DNA of 64,000 bases from Allobosea sp. UNC402CLCol. GTDB taxonomy: Bacteria > Pseudomonadota > Alphaproteobacteria > Rhizobiales > Beijerinckiaceae. Positions 34,783 to 43,992 of this stretch are shown in pieces. How positions within the stretch are numbered: the stretch's first letter is position 1; each line of letters starts with the position of its first letter. The position numbers were made by a program, and so were the translations under genes. The stretch spans positions 106,034-170,033 of the forward strand of contig NZ_JQJJ01000016.1 of the NCBI RefSeq assembly GCF_000745475.1, given 5' to 3'. The notes beneath the pieces were generated by a model. That model was not told the DNA's origin, did not search any database, and was given only the letters and a program-made list of their open reading frames with translations.

Positions 34783-36003
34783 ATGGCTCGCAAGATCCAG
34801 AAACTCTCAGCTCTCGCGGTGAAGACGCTCACAAAGCCGGGACGACACAGCGACGGCAACGGACTCTATCTCGTGGTCGACGCGAGCGGCGCCAGGCGAT
34901 GGCTCTTCCTTTTCCGATGGGAAGGGAAGCTGAAGGAAATGGGCCTGGGCGGGACATCTGCTGTCACGTTGGCCCAGGCGAGGGCGAAGGCAGACGAGGC
35001 CCGGCGTGAACTGGATGCAGGCCGTAATCCGATCCTTTCGAGGCAGTCGGCTCGCTCGACCAGTGCGGCTGTGCCGACGTTCGGAGATTTTGCGGACACA
35101 CTCATCAGCGAGATCTCCGAAGGCTTCCGGAACGTGAAGCACCAGGCGCAATGGAAGTCGACGATCAAGACGTACGCCGCGGCAATGCGGTCGAAGCGCG
35201 TCGACGAGATCAACACCAATGATGTGCTTGGCGTCCTGCGGCCCATCTGGTTGACGAAGAGCGAGACGGCGTCGCGTGTGCGAGGCCGGATCGAGAAGAT
35301 ATTGGATGCTGCTCGATCCAAGGGTCTGAGGTCTGGGGAGAATCCCGCTCGCTGGCGGGGGCATCTGGCAAACCTCCTTCCCAAGCAGAACAAACTCTCG
35401 CGGGGTCATCATGCCGCAATGCCCTTCGACGATGTCCCGGCATTCATAGTGACACTACGCGTACAGGAAGGCGTGGCAGCCCGGGCGCTTGAGTTCTGTC
35501 TCTTGAACGCCAGCCGAACAAACGAAGTGCTGGGAGCGCTCTGGTCCGAGATCGATTGGGCGGACAAGATCTGGACTGTGCCGGCCGAGCGAATGAAGAA
35601 CGCCAAGCCTCACCGGGTACCTCTGTCGAGCCAGGCACTCAAAATTCTGACGAGTATGAAGGCGGACAGGGTCAGCGATTTCGTATTTCCTGGCGCGAAG
35701 AAGGATCGACCGCTGTCGAACATGGCGATGGAAATGGTTCTGCGGCGCATGGAAGTTGGAGACGCCACAGTTCACGGGTTCCGCAGCTCTTTCCGCGACT
35801 GGGCCGGGGAGCGCACGAACTTCGCCCGAGAGGTCGTGGAAGTCGCACTCTCTCACACGATCGGGGATGAGACCGAGAGGGCGTATCGGCGAGCTGACGC
35901 GTTGGAAAAGCGCCGGAAGCTCATGGAGGAATGGGCGCGCTTCGTTGGCTCACCGAAGGCAGAAAAGAAGACGGGATCGAGGAAGCGCACTAAATCCGAT
36001 TGA
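34783..36003 (+). CDS. Tyrosine recombinase/integrase, P4 type with DUF4102 N-terminus
   Basis: Site-specific recombinase of 406 residues. The N-terminal arm-binding domain (KLSALAVKTLTKPGRHSDGNGLYLVVDASGARRW...) is DUF4102, the core-binding domain spans about 95-190, and catalytic residues are visible: Arg in LNASRTNEVLGALW, the HGFRSSFRDWAG box, His in ALSHTIGDETERAYRR and the nucleophile Tyr in the same stretch. ATG 34783 is chosen; the frame from 34726 reads through the arm site and would be an unlikely coding start. It integrates the island at tRNA-Ser. It is near the left att, while the intact tRNA is at the right. Confidence 0.92.
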   Translation: MARKIQKLSALAVKTLTKPGRHSDGNGLYLVVDASGARRWLFLFRWEGKLKEMGLGGTSAVTLAQARAKADEARRELDAGRNPILSRQSARSTSAAVPTFGDFADTLISEISEGFRNVKHQAQWKSTIKTYAAAMRSKRVDEINTNDVLGVLRPIWLTKSETASRVRGRIEKILDAARSKGLRSGENPARWRGHLANLLPKQNKLSRGHHAAMPFDDVPAFIVTLRVQEGVAARALEFCLLNASRTNEVLGALWSEIDWADKIWTVPAERMKNAKPHRVPLSSQALKILTSMKADRVSDFVFPGAKKDRPLSNMAMEMVLRRMEVGDATVHGFRSSFRDWAGERTNFAREVVEVALSHTIGDETERAYRRADALEKRRKLMEEWARFVGSPKAEKKTGSRKRTKSD

Positions 36004-36047
36004 AGAGAGCCTGGATGCGATCGGCGTTTGTGGACAGGAGAGGGGCA

Positions 36048-36962
36048 ATGAACCGCAATCGATCGAGGCGCGCCAGGCGAGCTGAGGTGTCCGGAGGGGC
36101 GATCTTTGAGGAGTTGAAGAGCTGGTTCCTGAGTGATCCCGATCGCAGCAGTCCGAAATTCATGGATGACTCCGACCTGGTCGAGCATTTCGTCGAGAAG
36201 GGTTGGCTGACACCAGAGGACGCAGAAACGGAGGCGTCTAGCCGGAAATGGGAGCCGTTTGAGACCAGGCCGAGGGCTCAAGAATTTGAGCCTGGGATCG
36301 AACTTTTCTGGACCTTGCCGATGGCGACCGCATGGATCGCCTCACGTGATCTGGCTGTCGTTCGAGATTTGATGCCGGAGGTCGCCAAGCACACGCGAGC
36401 ATGGGTCCGGTTTGGCGAAGGGTATCGTCTTGAACAAGCAGAGACGCCGACATTGAACGACGTAGCAATGCTCTTGGAGTTGGTGGGCGACGATCGGTTC
36501 CCGGCGACCCTCGGTGAACTCCGGAAAGCCCTGAGGCAAGGCGAGCTCACCTGTTGGGCGATAGAGGAATCCAGGAGAGTCGATCTTGATTCGATGGACT
36601 GGATCGATCTCGATTTCGACTCCGGTAGCGGAACGCATCTCTTCAGCGGAAGGCTCGATCGTCGTTTGCAGGATCCTCGCGTCGAGAGCAAGAGGCTGCT
36701 GGAAATCTGGCCGCCAGCCGATGTAGAGCCGAGACCTGCTTCATCCGACAGTCTGCTATGGATCGGCTCCCCGAAGGCGACAGGCAAGGTGCTGTCCGCC
36801 CTGACCGCGCTACAGGAGGTCTTCCCCAATGGCTTACCACCCGGACTGGCCGCTACAGTTCGCAATCGACGTGTGGTCGAGTGGATGCAGGCTCACCATC
36901 AAACCACCGCATCTGACCGCACAATTGCTGAAGCCGTGAAGCTCTATCGAGCGCGAAAGTAG
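36048..36962 (+). CDS. Hypothetical protein of the island
   Basis: 304 residues. GGAGAGGGGC precedes ATG 36048, 45 bases after the integrase stop; TTG at 36000 also opens the frame but overlaps the integrase stop. The N-terminus is basic (MNRNRSRRARRAE), the middle is acidic and rich in Trp, and the C-terminus has a helical stretch (FPNGLPPGLAATVRNRRVVEWMQ... AEAVKLYRARK) that looks like a DNA-binding or regulatory helix pair, as seen in small alphaproteobacterial island proteins. Function unknown. Confidence 0.72.
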   Translation: MNRNRSRRARRAEVSGGAIFEELKSWFLSDPDRSSPKFMDDSDLVEHFVEKGWLTPEDAETEASSRKWEPFETRPRAQEFEPGIELFWTLPMATAWIASRDLAVVRDLMPEVAKHTRAWVRFGEGYRLEQAETPTLNDVAMLLELVGDDRFPATLGELRKALRQGELTCWAIEESRRVDLDSMDWIDLDFDSGSGTHLFSGRLDRRLQDPRVESKRLLEIWPPADVEPRPASSDSLLWIGSPKATGKVLSALTALQEVFPNGLPPGLAATVRNRRVVEWMQAHHQTTASDRTIAEAVKLYRARK

Positions 36963-37092
36963 AAGCGGTGCTGCAATCTGGTGCAATGCGTCACTTTGCA
37001 GGGACTTGCTGCTGCATTTCTGGCTGAACGTCAGCGCACGGGCATGCACCGGAATTCCCCGGCCGGCCTCGAGGCGACTGGAGTACGTTCAA

Positions 37093-37281
37093 ATGCAGAC
37101 AGCAGTTCTGACCGTGGCGGATGTGGCCCATCAAGCTCGAATGAGCCCGCGCCAAGTCTACCGGCTACTGAAGGCCGGGAAACTCAGGGCCCGCAAGAGT
37201 GGGCGAAAGACCCTCATCCCCAGGGATGAGTTTGCAGCTTGGCTCAACTCTTTGCCCGTTGCAGATCTGGAGGCCCATTGA
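37093..37281 (+). CDS. Excisionase-family helix-turn-helix DNA-binding protein
   Basis: 62 residues. The sequence LTVADVAHQARMSPRQVYRLLKAGKLRARKSGRKTLIPRDEFAAWLNSL is a MerR-like/excisionase winged helix-turn-helix: helix, turn, then a wing ending with IPRDEFAAWL. It probably binds the attachment region to direct excision or represses the integrase. ATG 37093 is the first Met of the conserved part; the open frame begins at 37006. A weak ribosome site makes the start uncertain. Confidence 0.82.
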   Translation: MQTAVLTVADVAHQARMSPRQVYRLLKAGKLRARKSGRKTLIPRDEFAAWLNSLPVADLEAH

Positions 37282-37339
37282 GCATGCACGGTGGCAATGA
37301 GGCCGGGGAGCTGCTCACGACATTCCTGGAGGTCGCCTG

Positions 37340-37843
37340 ATGGGTAAGAAGAAGGGAGCCATCCAGGACCAGTTTGTCAGCCACGAGAGGGGTATGCGCG
37401 AGTCGATCGCCTGGCGATCACTGCCCTGCAATGCCCGCCTGGTTCTGGATCGACTGGAGCTGGAGCTCATGGCGCATGGCGGCAGGGACAATGGCAAGTT
37501 GCCTTGCACCTACACCGATTTCGAGAAGGCCGGCATCCGGCGCAAGTCGATTGCCCTAGCGATCCGTCAATGCGAGGCGCTGGGTTTCGTCGAAACCACG
37601 CACAAGGGAACCCAATCAATATCGAGCTTCCGGAATCCGTCACGATACCGCCTGACGTACATCTACGGTCGAGAGCCTAACCCTCCACGAACCGATGACT
37701 GGAAGCGGATCGGGACGCAGGAGGCGGCAACCGCTGCATTGAAAAAGGCAGCTTCCGAAAGATCGGAGCGACATGTGCAGATAGCTCGCCGCCATCACCG
37801 TGCGCGAAAGGCTGACCAAGACTTGCTTGGATTGGCGGCGTGA
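37340..37843 (+). CDS. Island hypothetical protein with winged-helix-like features
   Basis: 167 residues, with an ideal GGAGGT before ATG 37340. The core (ARLVLDRLELELMAHGGRDNGKLPCTYTDFEKAGIRRKSIALAIRQCEALGFVETTHKG) has a helix-turn-helix pattern like a replication initiator or repressor, and the C-terminus is Lys/Arg-rich. Similar small proteins follow excisionase genes in related islands, from what I recall, but I assign no function. Confidence 0.68.
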   Translation: MGKKKGAIQDQFVSHERGMRESIAWRSLPCNARLVLDRLELELMAHGGRDNGKLPCTYTDFEKAGIRRKSIALAIRQCEALGFVETTHKGTQSISSFRNPSRYRLTYIYGREPNPPRTDDWKRIGTQEAATAALKKAASERSERHVQIARRHHRARKADQDLLGLAA

Positions 37844-38271
37844 GAAAGGGAGCGCCTTCAGCCGAGATATAGATAGTAGGGGCACTGCCGCCGCCAGCGC
37901 TAGTAGGGGCTCGATCGCCCCCGCCGCTGGTGGCGGTTTTGCCGCTACGCAGGGAACTTCCTTGCCCCTGGCTTTCTGCTTGCTTATCCGATCAAGAAGC
38001 AAGCTTGGCCAAGACATCGAGATCGCAAGGCACCGTTCGTGGCGCAACGATTGCTCCAGACTCGCAGGATAGCGCGATCGCCGCTTCAATCCAGGCCGGA
38101 TCTCAGGAACCTCTGTTGCCCTTGATTTGTAGAACGAAATAGGAACAATATGGCATGCGTGCCGAGGCCGAAGAGCTGGGCACAACCCACCAAACCACGC
38201 TTTCCGCGTTGCGCCAGGGCCTCCGGTCGAGGCACATAGAAGGAAAAGCGTACGCGTACCGGGGCCGGTCA
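37844..38271. other. Gene-free stretch before the mod gene
   Basis: 428 bases between the hypothetical protein and the methyltransferase. GTAGGGGC occurs twice (about 37877 and 37902). Short open frames (37930-38142 and others) have no ribosome site or recognisable protein. It may contain the mod promoter and a decayed gene; nothing else is seen. Confidence 0.5.
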
Positions 38272-40263
38272 ATGGCGAACTACGATAAGCTGAGCCGTGA
38301 AGAGCTCATCCGGCTGCTGATGGATCGCGACGGCGAGGATCTCGGCGGCATTCGCATGTCCTATCCTGGACAGCGCCCGCCTTGGCAGATCGTCCGAGAG
38401 GTGAAGCCGCGCTCCCAGAAGATTGAGCGGAAACTATCATACGGCTCGGAGAGCGAGCAGTCCGAGAACCTCATCGTCGAAGGTGAGAACCTTCAGGCTC
38501 TCGTCAGCCTCTACAAATATCGTGGGCAGGTCGATCTGATCCTGACCGACCCGCCGTACAACACCGGCCTCGACTTCCGGTACAACGACCGCTGGGACGA
38601 CGACCCCAACGATCCGGACCTGGGGAAGCTGGTTCCGGCCGACGACGGGTCGCGCCATTCCAAGTGGCTCCGCTTCATGAAGCCGCGCGTGTGGATGATG
38701 AAGGAGATGCTCAAGCCCAGCGGCGTATTAGCGATCTGCATCGATCACCGCGAGCTCTATCGCCTTGGTATGCTTCTCGACGAGATCTTCGGCGAGTCGA
38801 ACCGCATCGGCATCATCAATTGGCAGAAGAGTTACGCGCCGCGAAACGACCAAAAGCATTTGTCGACCGCGACCGAATACGTCCTTGTCTATGCAAAAAA
38901 CATGGACCGCTCGAAGACTGCGCTGCTCGCGCGGACCGAGGCGATGAACAAGCGATACTTCTCAAGAGACGGCGACCCCTTTCCTTGGAAGCCTGGCGAC
39001 CTCACCGCGCCCGGTGCCGAGACTCACCGGTCGATGGTCTACGCCATCCAGTCTCCCTTCACGGGGGACCTCCATTACCCATCGGATGGCCGCTGTTGGG
39101 GCTCGGAAAAGAAACGAATGAAGGAGTGGCTGAAAGCCTGGGGATCGGAATACGAAGAGCGCGATCTAAAGGACGGTCACCCGAAGGCCTTGATTATCAA
39201 AGGAGCGCCTCTTCCCGGGCAGCCGAAGTTCCAGCCAGACAATCCGGGCCTGAAGAAGGCGCGAGAGGCAGCCGAGGCAATTCTAGCCGCGGGCAATTGG
39301 CCGGCGGCGCACTGGCGTGACGAGGGCCTGGGTACGTTTGGGATGAAGAAGTACCTGCACCATGTGAAGCAGGGCATCGTCCCGACGACCTATTGGGCCG
39401 CCGACGACTACGACGAGCCACTGGAGGTCGGCAGCACGTCGTGGGAACACGCTCAGTCCGGGCACAGCCAAGCTGGCATCAACGAGCTATCCGCGGTTGT
39501 GGGTCGGAACCACGGCTTTGATACGGTGAAACCGCTGCGGCTGATCAAAAAGATCATCCAGATCTGGTGCCCGCCGAACGGCATCGTGCTTGACTGTTTT
39601 GCCGGGTCGGGAACGACGGCTCACGCCGTCCTCGACCTCAACCACGAATCCGGGGCGACCCGCCGCTTTATCCTCGTCGAACAAGGGCGTCCGGAACGAG
39701 GGGACGCCTACGCGCGCAGCTTGACGGCGCTGCGTGTCCGGCGCGCGATCACGGGCGAGCGGGTCACGAAAACTGGCGTCCTCGGCATCACTGCGACACC
39801 GTTGCCGGGGGGCTTTCGGTTCTCGAAGCTGAATTCGGCCGTGGATGCAGGCGCGGTGCTCGCGCTGGAACGGGAGGAGATGATCGATCTGCTACTGACC
39901 AGCCACTGGGATAACAAGGAACGGGCGGCGTCGCACCTGCAGCGGCTGCCCGCCGGCACCCATGAACACCTGTTCGCCCGGAGCCGGACCGGGGAAGGGT
40001 ACTTCCTCGTATGGAACGGACCGGACAAGCCGTCCAAGCTCAACCGCGACGCCTTCCGTGCCATCGTGAAGGAGGCCGAAGACGAGGGGTTGGTCCAGCC
40101 CTTCCACGTCTACGCCCGCATATCGACGTACAGCGGCCCCAACATCGAGTTCTATCAGATCCCCAACCGCATCCTCGAAAAGCTCGGGTTCAACGAGGCC
40201 TACTCGCCCTACGGGACGGGAGCGGAGACAAAGACGAGCAGCGACGCGGAGGCCGCTGAGTGA
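38272..40263 (+). CDS. Type III restriction-modification DNA methyltransferase (Mod)
   Basis: Site-specific N6-adenine (or N4-cytosine) methyltransferase of 663 residues. Motif IV DPPYNTG comes first (near residue 93) and the SAM-binding motif I DCFAGSGTTAHAV near 440, the beta-class order of type III Mod. The roughly 340 residues between them include the presumed target-recognition region. ATG 38272 starts MANYDKLSREELIRLL, a common Mod N-terminus; an ATG at 38155 in the same frame is unlikely. The stop overlaps the res start by four bases. Mod protects DNA and gives the complex its sequence specificity. Confidence 0.92.
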   Translation: MANYDKLSREELIRLLMDRDGEDLGGIRMSYPGQRPPWQIVREVKPRSQKIERKLSYGSESEQSENLIVEGENLQALVSLYKYRGQVDLILTDPPYNTGLDFRYNDRWDDDPNDPDLGKLVPADDGSRHSKWLRFMKPRVWMMKEMLKPSGVLAICIDHRELYRLGMLLDEIFGESNRIGIINWQKSYAPRNDQKHLSTATEYVLVYAKNMDRSKTALLARTEAMNKRYFSRDGDPFPWKPGDLTAPGAETHRSMVYAIQSPFTGDLHYPSDGRCWGSEKKRMKEWLKAWGSEYEERDLKDGHPKALIIKGAPLPGQPKFQPDNPGLKKAREAAEAILAAGNWPAAHWRDEGLGTFGMKKYLHHVKQGIVPTTYWAADDYDEPLEVGSTSWEHAQSGHSQAGINELSAVVGRNHGFDTVKPLRLIKKIIQIWCPPNGIVLDCFAGSGTTAHAVLDLNHESGATRRFILVEQGRPERGDAYARSLTALRVRRAITGERVTKTGVLGITATPLPGGFRFSKLNSAVDAGAVLALEREEMIDLLLTSHWDNKERAASHLQRLPAGTHEHLFARSRTGEGYFLVWNGPDKPSKLNRDAFRAIVKEAEDEGLVQPFHVYARISTYSGPNIEFYQIPNRILEKLGFNEAYSPYGTGAETKTSSDAEAAE

Positions 40264-42611
40264 ACATCGACCTTCTGCCTTATCAAGCCCGCGCCTCGGA
40301 CCAGATCGCCGCCCGGTACGCGACCCTGGTCGCCGATCCGAAGCGACCGTTGGAGAATAGGAACTGGGACACGCCGTTCTATCAGGCGCTGTCGGCCCTC
40401 ACGGGATCGGGGAAGACTGCGATCCTCGCCGATACTGTCGCACAGATCAGGGCCCAGATGGCAGTCGAGCCCATCGTGCTTTGGATATCGAAGGCCAAGG
40501 CGGTCGTCGAGCAGACGTTCGCGACCCTATCCAAGGGCGGCAAGTACAGCGGGCTCGTTGAGGGTTTCCTGATCGAGCACCTGTCGAACGTCGACGGCGA
40601 GCGCATCCTCGACGGTACTCAGCCCGTCATTGCCTTGAGCACCGTGGGCGCCTTCAACCAGGAGAAGCGCGGGGAAGGCTCCCTGAAGATCCACAAGGTC
40701 TCGAAGGACAAAGGCGAGGAATCGCTCTGGACAAGCCTGCGCGAGCGGAAGTCGTCCGAGGGCCGACGTCGCCCTCTCGTCATCGTCTACGACGAGGCGC
40801 AGAACCTTGCCGACCAGCAGGTCGAATTGCTGTTCGAGCTTGAGCCCGATGCGATGCTCGTCGCCTCGGCCACTATGAAGACTCCGGGGAAGCTCGGCCG
40901 CATTATCGACCGGCTGAAGGAGCACGGCTGGACCGACGACGTATACGTCACCGGTGACCAGCCGGAGATGGGCCTGGTAACCGCTATCCCGAGCAAGGAC
41001 GTCGTCGACGCAGGCCTCGTGAAGAGGCAGATCATCCTGGGTGGCTATGCGACCGAGATGGAGACGGCGCTCGACGATATGCTCGCCGAGTTCCGAGCGA
41101 CGTCCGAGAAGGCACGCGAGCACATGGCGGGCTTCTCGCCCAAGGCCATCTACGTCTGCCGGACGAACATTAACGCCGAGGACGGCAGCCAGGACGTCCC
41201 GACAAGGCCGTTCAACCATCGCAAGGCGCCTCCCATCCTGATCTGGCGCCATTTGGTAGAGCAGCTGAAGGTCGATCCCGCCGAGATCGCCGTCTACTGC
41301 GACCTGAAGGTGGACAGGAAGCATAATCCTCCCCCGCCGGAATTCACGCTGTTTTCTGGGGGCGAGGACGACTTCGCGGCGTTCAGCGAGGGAGGCTTCC
41401 GGCACATCATCTTCAATCTCTCCCTGCAGGAGGGCTGGGACGATCCCGAGTGCGCGTTCGCCTACATCGACAAGTCGATGGGATCGGCAATCCAGGCCGA
41501 GCAGGTGATCGGGCGCGTCCTGCGACAGCCCGGAGCCCGGCACTACGCAGATCCGGAACTCAATACGGCGAGCTTCTACATCCGCCTCGACGGCAAGCAG
41601 GAATTCCCCCGCATCCTCGACGCGGTGCGCCGCAAGATCGCCTCCGAGATGCCGGAGGTCAGCCTCGAAGGCTTCAGCGATCCGCGGGACCGCAAGCGGG
41701 CTCGCCTCGAACCGAAGCAGGTCCTGACGATCCCAGAGATCCACATCGATGCCGAGGAGGCGGTGGAGCCCCTCCAGGGCGTCGTGGATCTAATCCCGGA
41801 CTACACCCATGACTCAGTGAACGTCGTCGGCCCGGGCGAGCTCACGAAGGCCACGCAGCGCGTCGGTGACGGGTCGGCCGCCGAGGTAGTGACGGAGCAG
41901 CGGGAGCACTCGAACCGCGTCATCGCCAGATGGGTCATCCGTAGGGCGATGCAGACTGCTTATCCCGAGGCGACGAAGACCATCGACTGGACCGACCCGC
42001 GCTTCGAGGTTCTCGTCGAGGTAACCAGCCGAGCCGCGCACGACCTGCGGAACCGCGCGGATCAGCTCGTCGACACATTCATCGATAACGCCGGCCTGAC
42101 GTTCGAGGATAGGAACCCCTACACAGTCTCGTCCGTCCTCACGAAGCCGGGCGCCGTCGAGATGTTCACGAACGCAGGCCACGACGGCTACAGCGACCTG
42201 AACGCCGTCGAGCTGGAGTGCGCACGGGAGATCGACCAACTCGGCTACACCTGGGTCCGCAATCCCTCGAACGGCGGCTACTCGATCCCGCTGCTGGAGA
42301 AGGGAAGCTCCCGCCGCTTCTATCCCGACTTCATCGTCTGGAAGGACGACTTGGTGTACGCGCTCGATCCCAAGGGCGCACATCTCATCGTTTCCGATGC
42401 CGGCCTCAAGCTGATGTCGATCAGGGACGAGACCGGCAAGGAGCGCGTGCTGGTCCGTCTGATCACCGAGGGGAAGTGGAAGCACGACCCGATCAAGCAG
42501 ACGGCCAAGGGCGGCTACGCGGTCTGGCGAATGAACGCCGCCGGAAAGCCACGCTGCACGAACCACGACACGATGGAAGCGGCGGTCAACAAGGCCCTCG
42601 ACCTCGGATAG
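40260..42611 (+). CDS. Type III restriction enzyme, helicase/nuclease subunit (Res)
   Basis: Superfamily 2 translocase plus nuclease, 783 residues. Walker A LTGSGKTAI near residue 43, DEAQ box (VYDEAQNL) near 176, and motif VI QAEQVIGRVLRQPGA near 413. The C-terminal nuclease has YPDFIVWKDDLVYALDPKG near 688-706, fitting the PD-(D/E)xK site with DxK in place of ExK. The start is GTG at 40260, overlapping the mod stop. With Mod it should cut unmodified DNA with two head-to-head sites. Confidence 0.92.
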   Translation: MNIDLLPYQARASDQIAARYATLVADPKRPLENRNWDTPFYQALSALTGSGKTAILADTVAQIRAQMAVEPIVLWISKAKAVVEQTFATLSKGGKYSGLVEGFLIEHLSNVDGERILDGTQPVIALSTVGAFNQEKRGEGSLKIHKVSKDKGEESLWTSLRERKSSEGRRRPLVIVYDEAQNLADQQVELLFELEPDAMLVASATMKTPGKLGRIIDRLKEHGWTDDVYVTGDQPEMGLVTAIPSKDVVDAGLVKRQIILGGYATEMETALDDMLAEFRATSEKAREHMAGFSPKAIYVCRTNINAEDGSQDVPTRPFNHRKAPPILIWRHLVEQLKVDPAEIAVYCDLKVDRKHNPPPPEFTLFSGGEDDFAAFSEGGFRHIIFNLSLQEGWDDPECAFAYIDKSMGSAIQAEQVIGRVLRQPGARHYADPELNTASFYIRLDGKQEFPRILDAVRRKIASEMPEVSLEGFSDPRDRKRARLEPKQVLTIPEIHIDAEEAVEPLQGVVDLIPDYTHDSVNVVGPGELTKATQRVGDGSAAEVVTEQREHSNRVIARWVIRRAMQTAYPEATKTIDWTDPRFEVLVEVTSRAAHDLRNRADQLVDTFIDNAGLTFEDRNPYTVSSVLTKPGAVEMFTNAGHDGYSDLNAVELECAREIDQLGYTWVRNPSNGGYSIPLLEKGSSRRFYPDFIVWKDDLVYALDPKGAHLIVSDAGLKLMSIRDETGKERVLVRLITEGKWKHDPIKQTAKGGYAVWRMNAAGKPRCTNHDTMEAAVNKALDLG

Positions 42612-42620
42612 GAAGGCGGC

Positions 42621-43298
42621 ATGTCGACGTACGCCTTCAGCCGCCCGGAGCGGTACGCCGTCTTCACGGCCCATCGCGAGGTATGCTGGCTCTGCGGCGA
42701 GCCGCTCGGCATCGTCGACATGCAGGTGGACCACATCGTCCCGGAGCATCTCGACGGGAAGCCGGAGCTGGAGGAGATCAAGCGGAACCTCGGGCTTCCG
42801 GACGACTTCTTGGTCAATAGCTTCGAGAACTGGATGCCGGCCCACCCTCGTTGCAACCGGACAAAGGGCGGGCACGTCTTCAACGCGACGCCGCTGATAC
42901 AGGGCTTTCTCGAACGGGCGGCCAGGAAAGCCCCCGAGGCGAGAGCTATGCGCGATTCCTATGCTTCCAACCGCCGGGTGAGCTTGGCCATCGAGACGCT
43001 GTTGCACGCCAGCGAGGCCGGCGCTCTGGGTGCGGACCAGCGCGAGCGCATGCGCGAATTGCTGACGTTCCACGAAGCCAACCGGATCCCGCAGGATCGC
43101 GGCCGCCCCCTGCAACTCCGGCCCGGCGTGGTCATTAGCGAGGCCGGCGACTTCCTTATATTTAGGGGCCCGACCGGAATGATCGGCGCCCGGCCCAAGG
43201 GCGACAACGTCCACCCCAGCTGGGACTGTCCAAATTGCGGCGTGACCGGCTGGAACGGCGCCCGCTGCGTGATCTGTGGGATGCTGAACGACGAATAG
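42621..43298 (+). CDS. HNH endonuclease with C-terminal zinc ribbon
   Basis: 225 residues, nine bases after the res stop with AGGAAGG upstream, so likely one operon with mod-res. HNH elements are CWLCGEPLG, QVDHIVPEHLDG, an Asn in NSFENWMPAHPRCNRTKGG. The middle is helical. The C-terminus has CPNCG...CVICG, a four-Cys zinc ribbon. HNH proteins are nucleases with or without strict sequence need. Its place beside Res suggests an added cutting or control part of the system, or a hitchhiking homing nuclease. Confidence 0.85.
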   Translation: MSTYAFSRPERYAVFTAHREVCWLCGEPLGIVDMQVDHIVPEHLDGKPELEEIKRNLGLPDDFLVNSFENWMPAHPRCNRTKGGHVFNATPLIQGFLERAARKAPEARAMRDSYASNRRVSLAIETLLHASEAGALGADQRERMRELLTFHEANRIPQDRGRPLQLRPGVVISEAGDFLIFRGPTGMIGARPKGDNVHPSWDCPNCGVTGWNGARCVICGMLNDE

Positions 43299-43302
43299 GC
43301 AC

Positions 43303-43992
43303 TCAGACGTCTTCCGGCTCCACCGGCTCTCCGATCAGGTCCTCGGCCAGCTCCGACAGCCACTGAGAGACGTCGACGACCGACACTACGCCGCCGTGTA
43401 CCGCGTACCAGTCCCGCACTCGCTTGAACTGGTCGCCGTAAAGGTTGTCGAAAGCTGCCTTCACTTTCGCGTGCCGGCTCAGGACGCTGTCGAGCGCCCG
43501 GCCGCCCTGAAAAAACTTCATCGGGTGATGAGTGCCGAGGACGTATAGGTATTTCCGCTTGGGCGTAGGGTGTCGCACGAGCTCGAACACGTCCTTGAAG
43601 ATGCCGTTCTGCCGGATCGTCTCGGCGCCGCCCTGCCAGCGAATGAACTTGAACTCGGCGACCCTTAGGTTCGTCTCCAGGTCGAACGCACGGCCCGTGT
43701 TGCCGGCGCCGAGAGAGACGTACTCGACGACCTCACCCTTCTCCAGTACGTGCGGGAGGCACATCAGGATGCCGAGCGCGTGGATCACTACGTTGATCTG
43801 GCCAGCCAACCGCTTCATCTCAGCTGCTGCTGCGAGCGCGTCCTTTCCCGCCTTGTGCCGTTCGAGGAAGGCCGCACTCGTCTCGGCGGTCAGGCCGTTG
43901 ATCGAGCCCTCGACCTTGGCGAGGGTCGCCGTGAGCTTGGTTCCTGTGAAGCCGGACAAGGCTCGGGCGATATCGAGAGGAGCTCTTTTCAC
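43303..43992 (-). CDS. Unrecognised protein with a possible PD-(D/E)xK nuclease motif
   Basis: 229 residues. The N-terminal half is helical and alanine-rich. The stretch GRAFDLETNLRVAEFKFI has D...ExK spacing like a restriction-fold nuclease, followed by QNGIFKDVFELVRHP and KRKYLYVLGTHHP, a strand pattern consistent with that fold. This is only a motif-level guess. Its ATG overlaps the stop of 43989-44441 by four bases, so the pair is co-translated. It converges on the HNH gene with four bases between stops. Confidence 0.7.
   Translation of the reverse strand: MKRAPLDIARALSGFTGTKLTATLAKVEGSINGLTAETSAAFLERHKAGKDALAAAAEMKRLAGQINVVIHALGILMCLPHVLEKGEVVEYVSLGAGNTGRAFDLETNLRVAEFKFIRWQGGAETIRQNGIFKDVFELVRHPTPKRKYLYVLGTHHPMKFFQGGRALDSVLSRHAKVKAAFDNLYGDQFKRVRDWYAVHGGVVSVVDVSQWLSELAEDLIGEPVEPEDV

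Noticed and set aside
37930..38142. Small open frames between the island hypothetical gene and mod
   Set aside because: No ribosome site or recognisable protein, overlapping frames in several directions.
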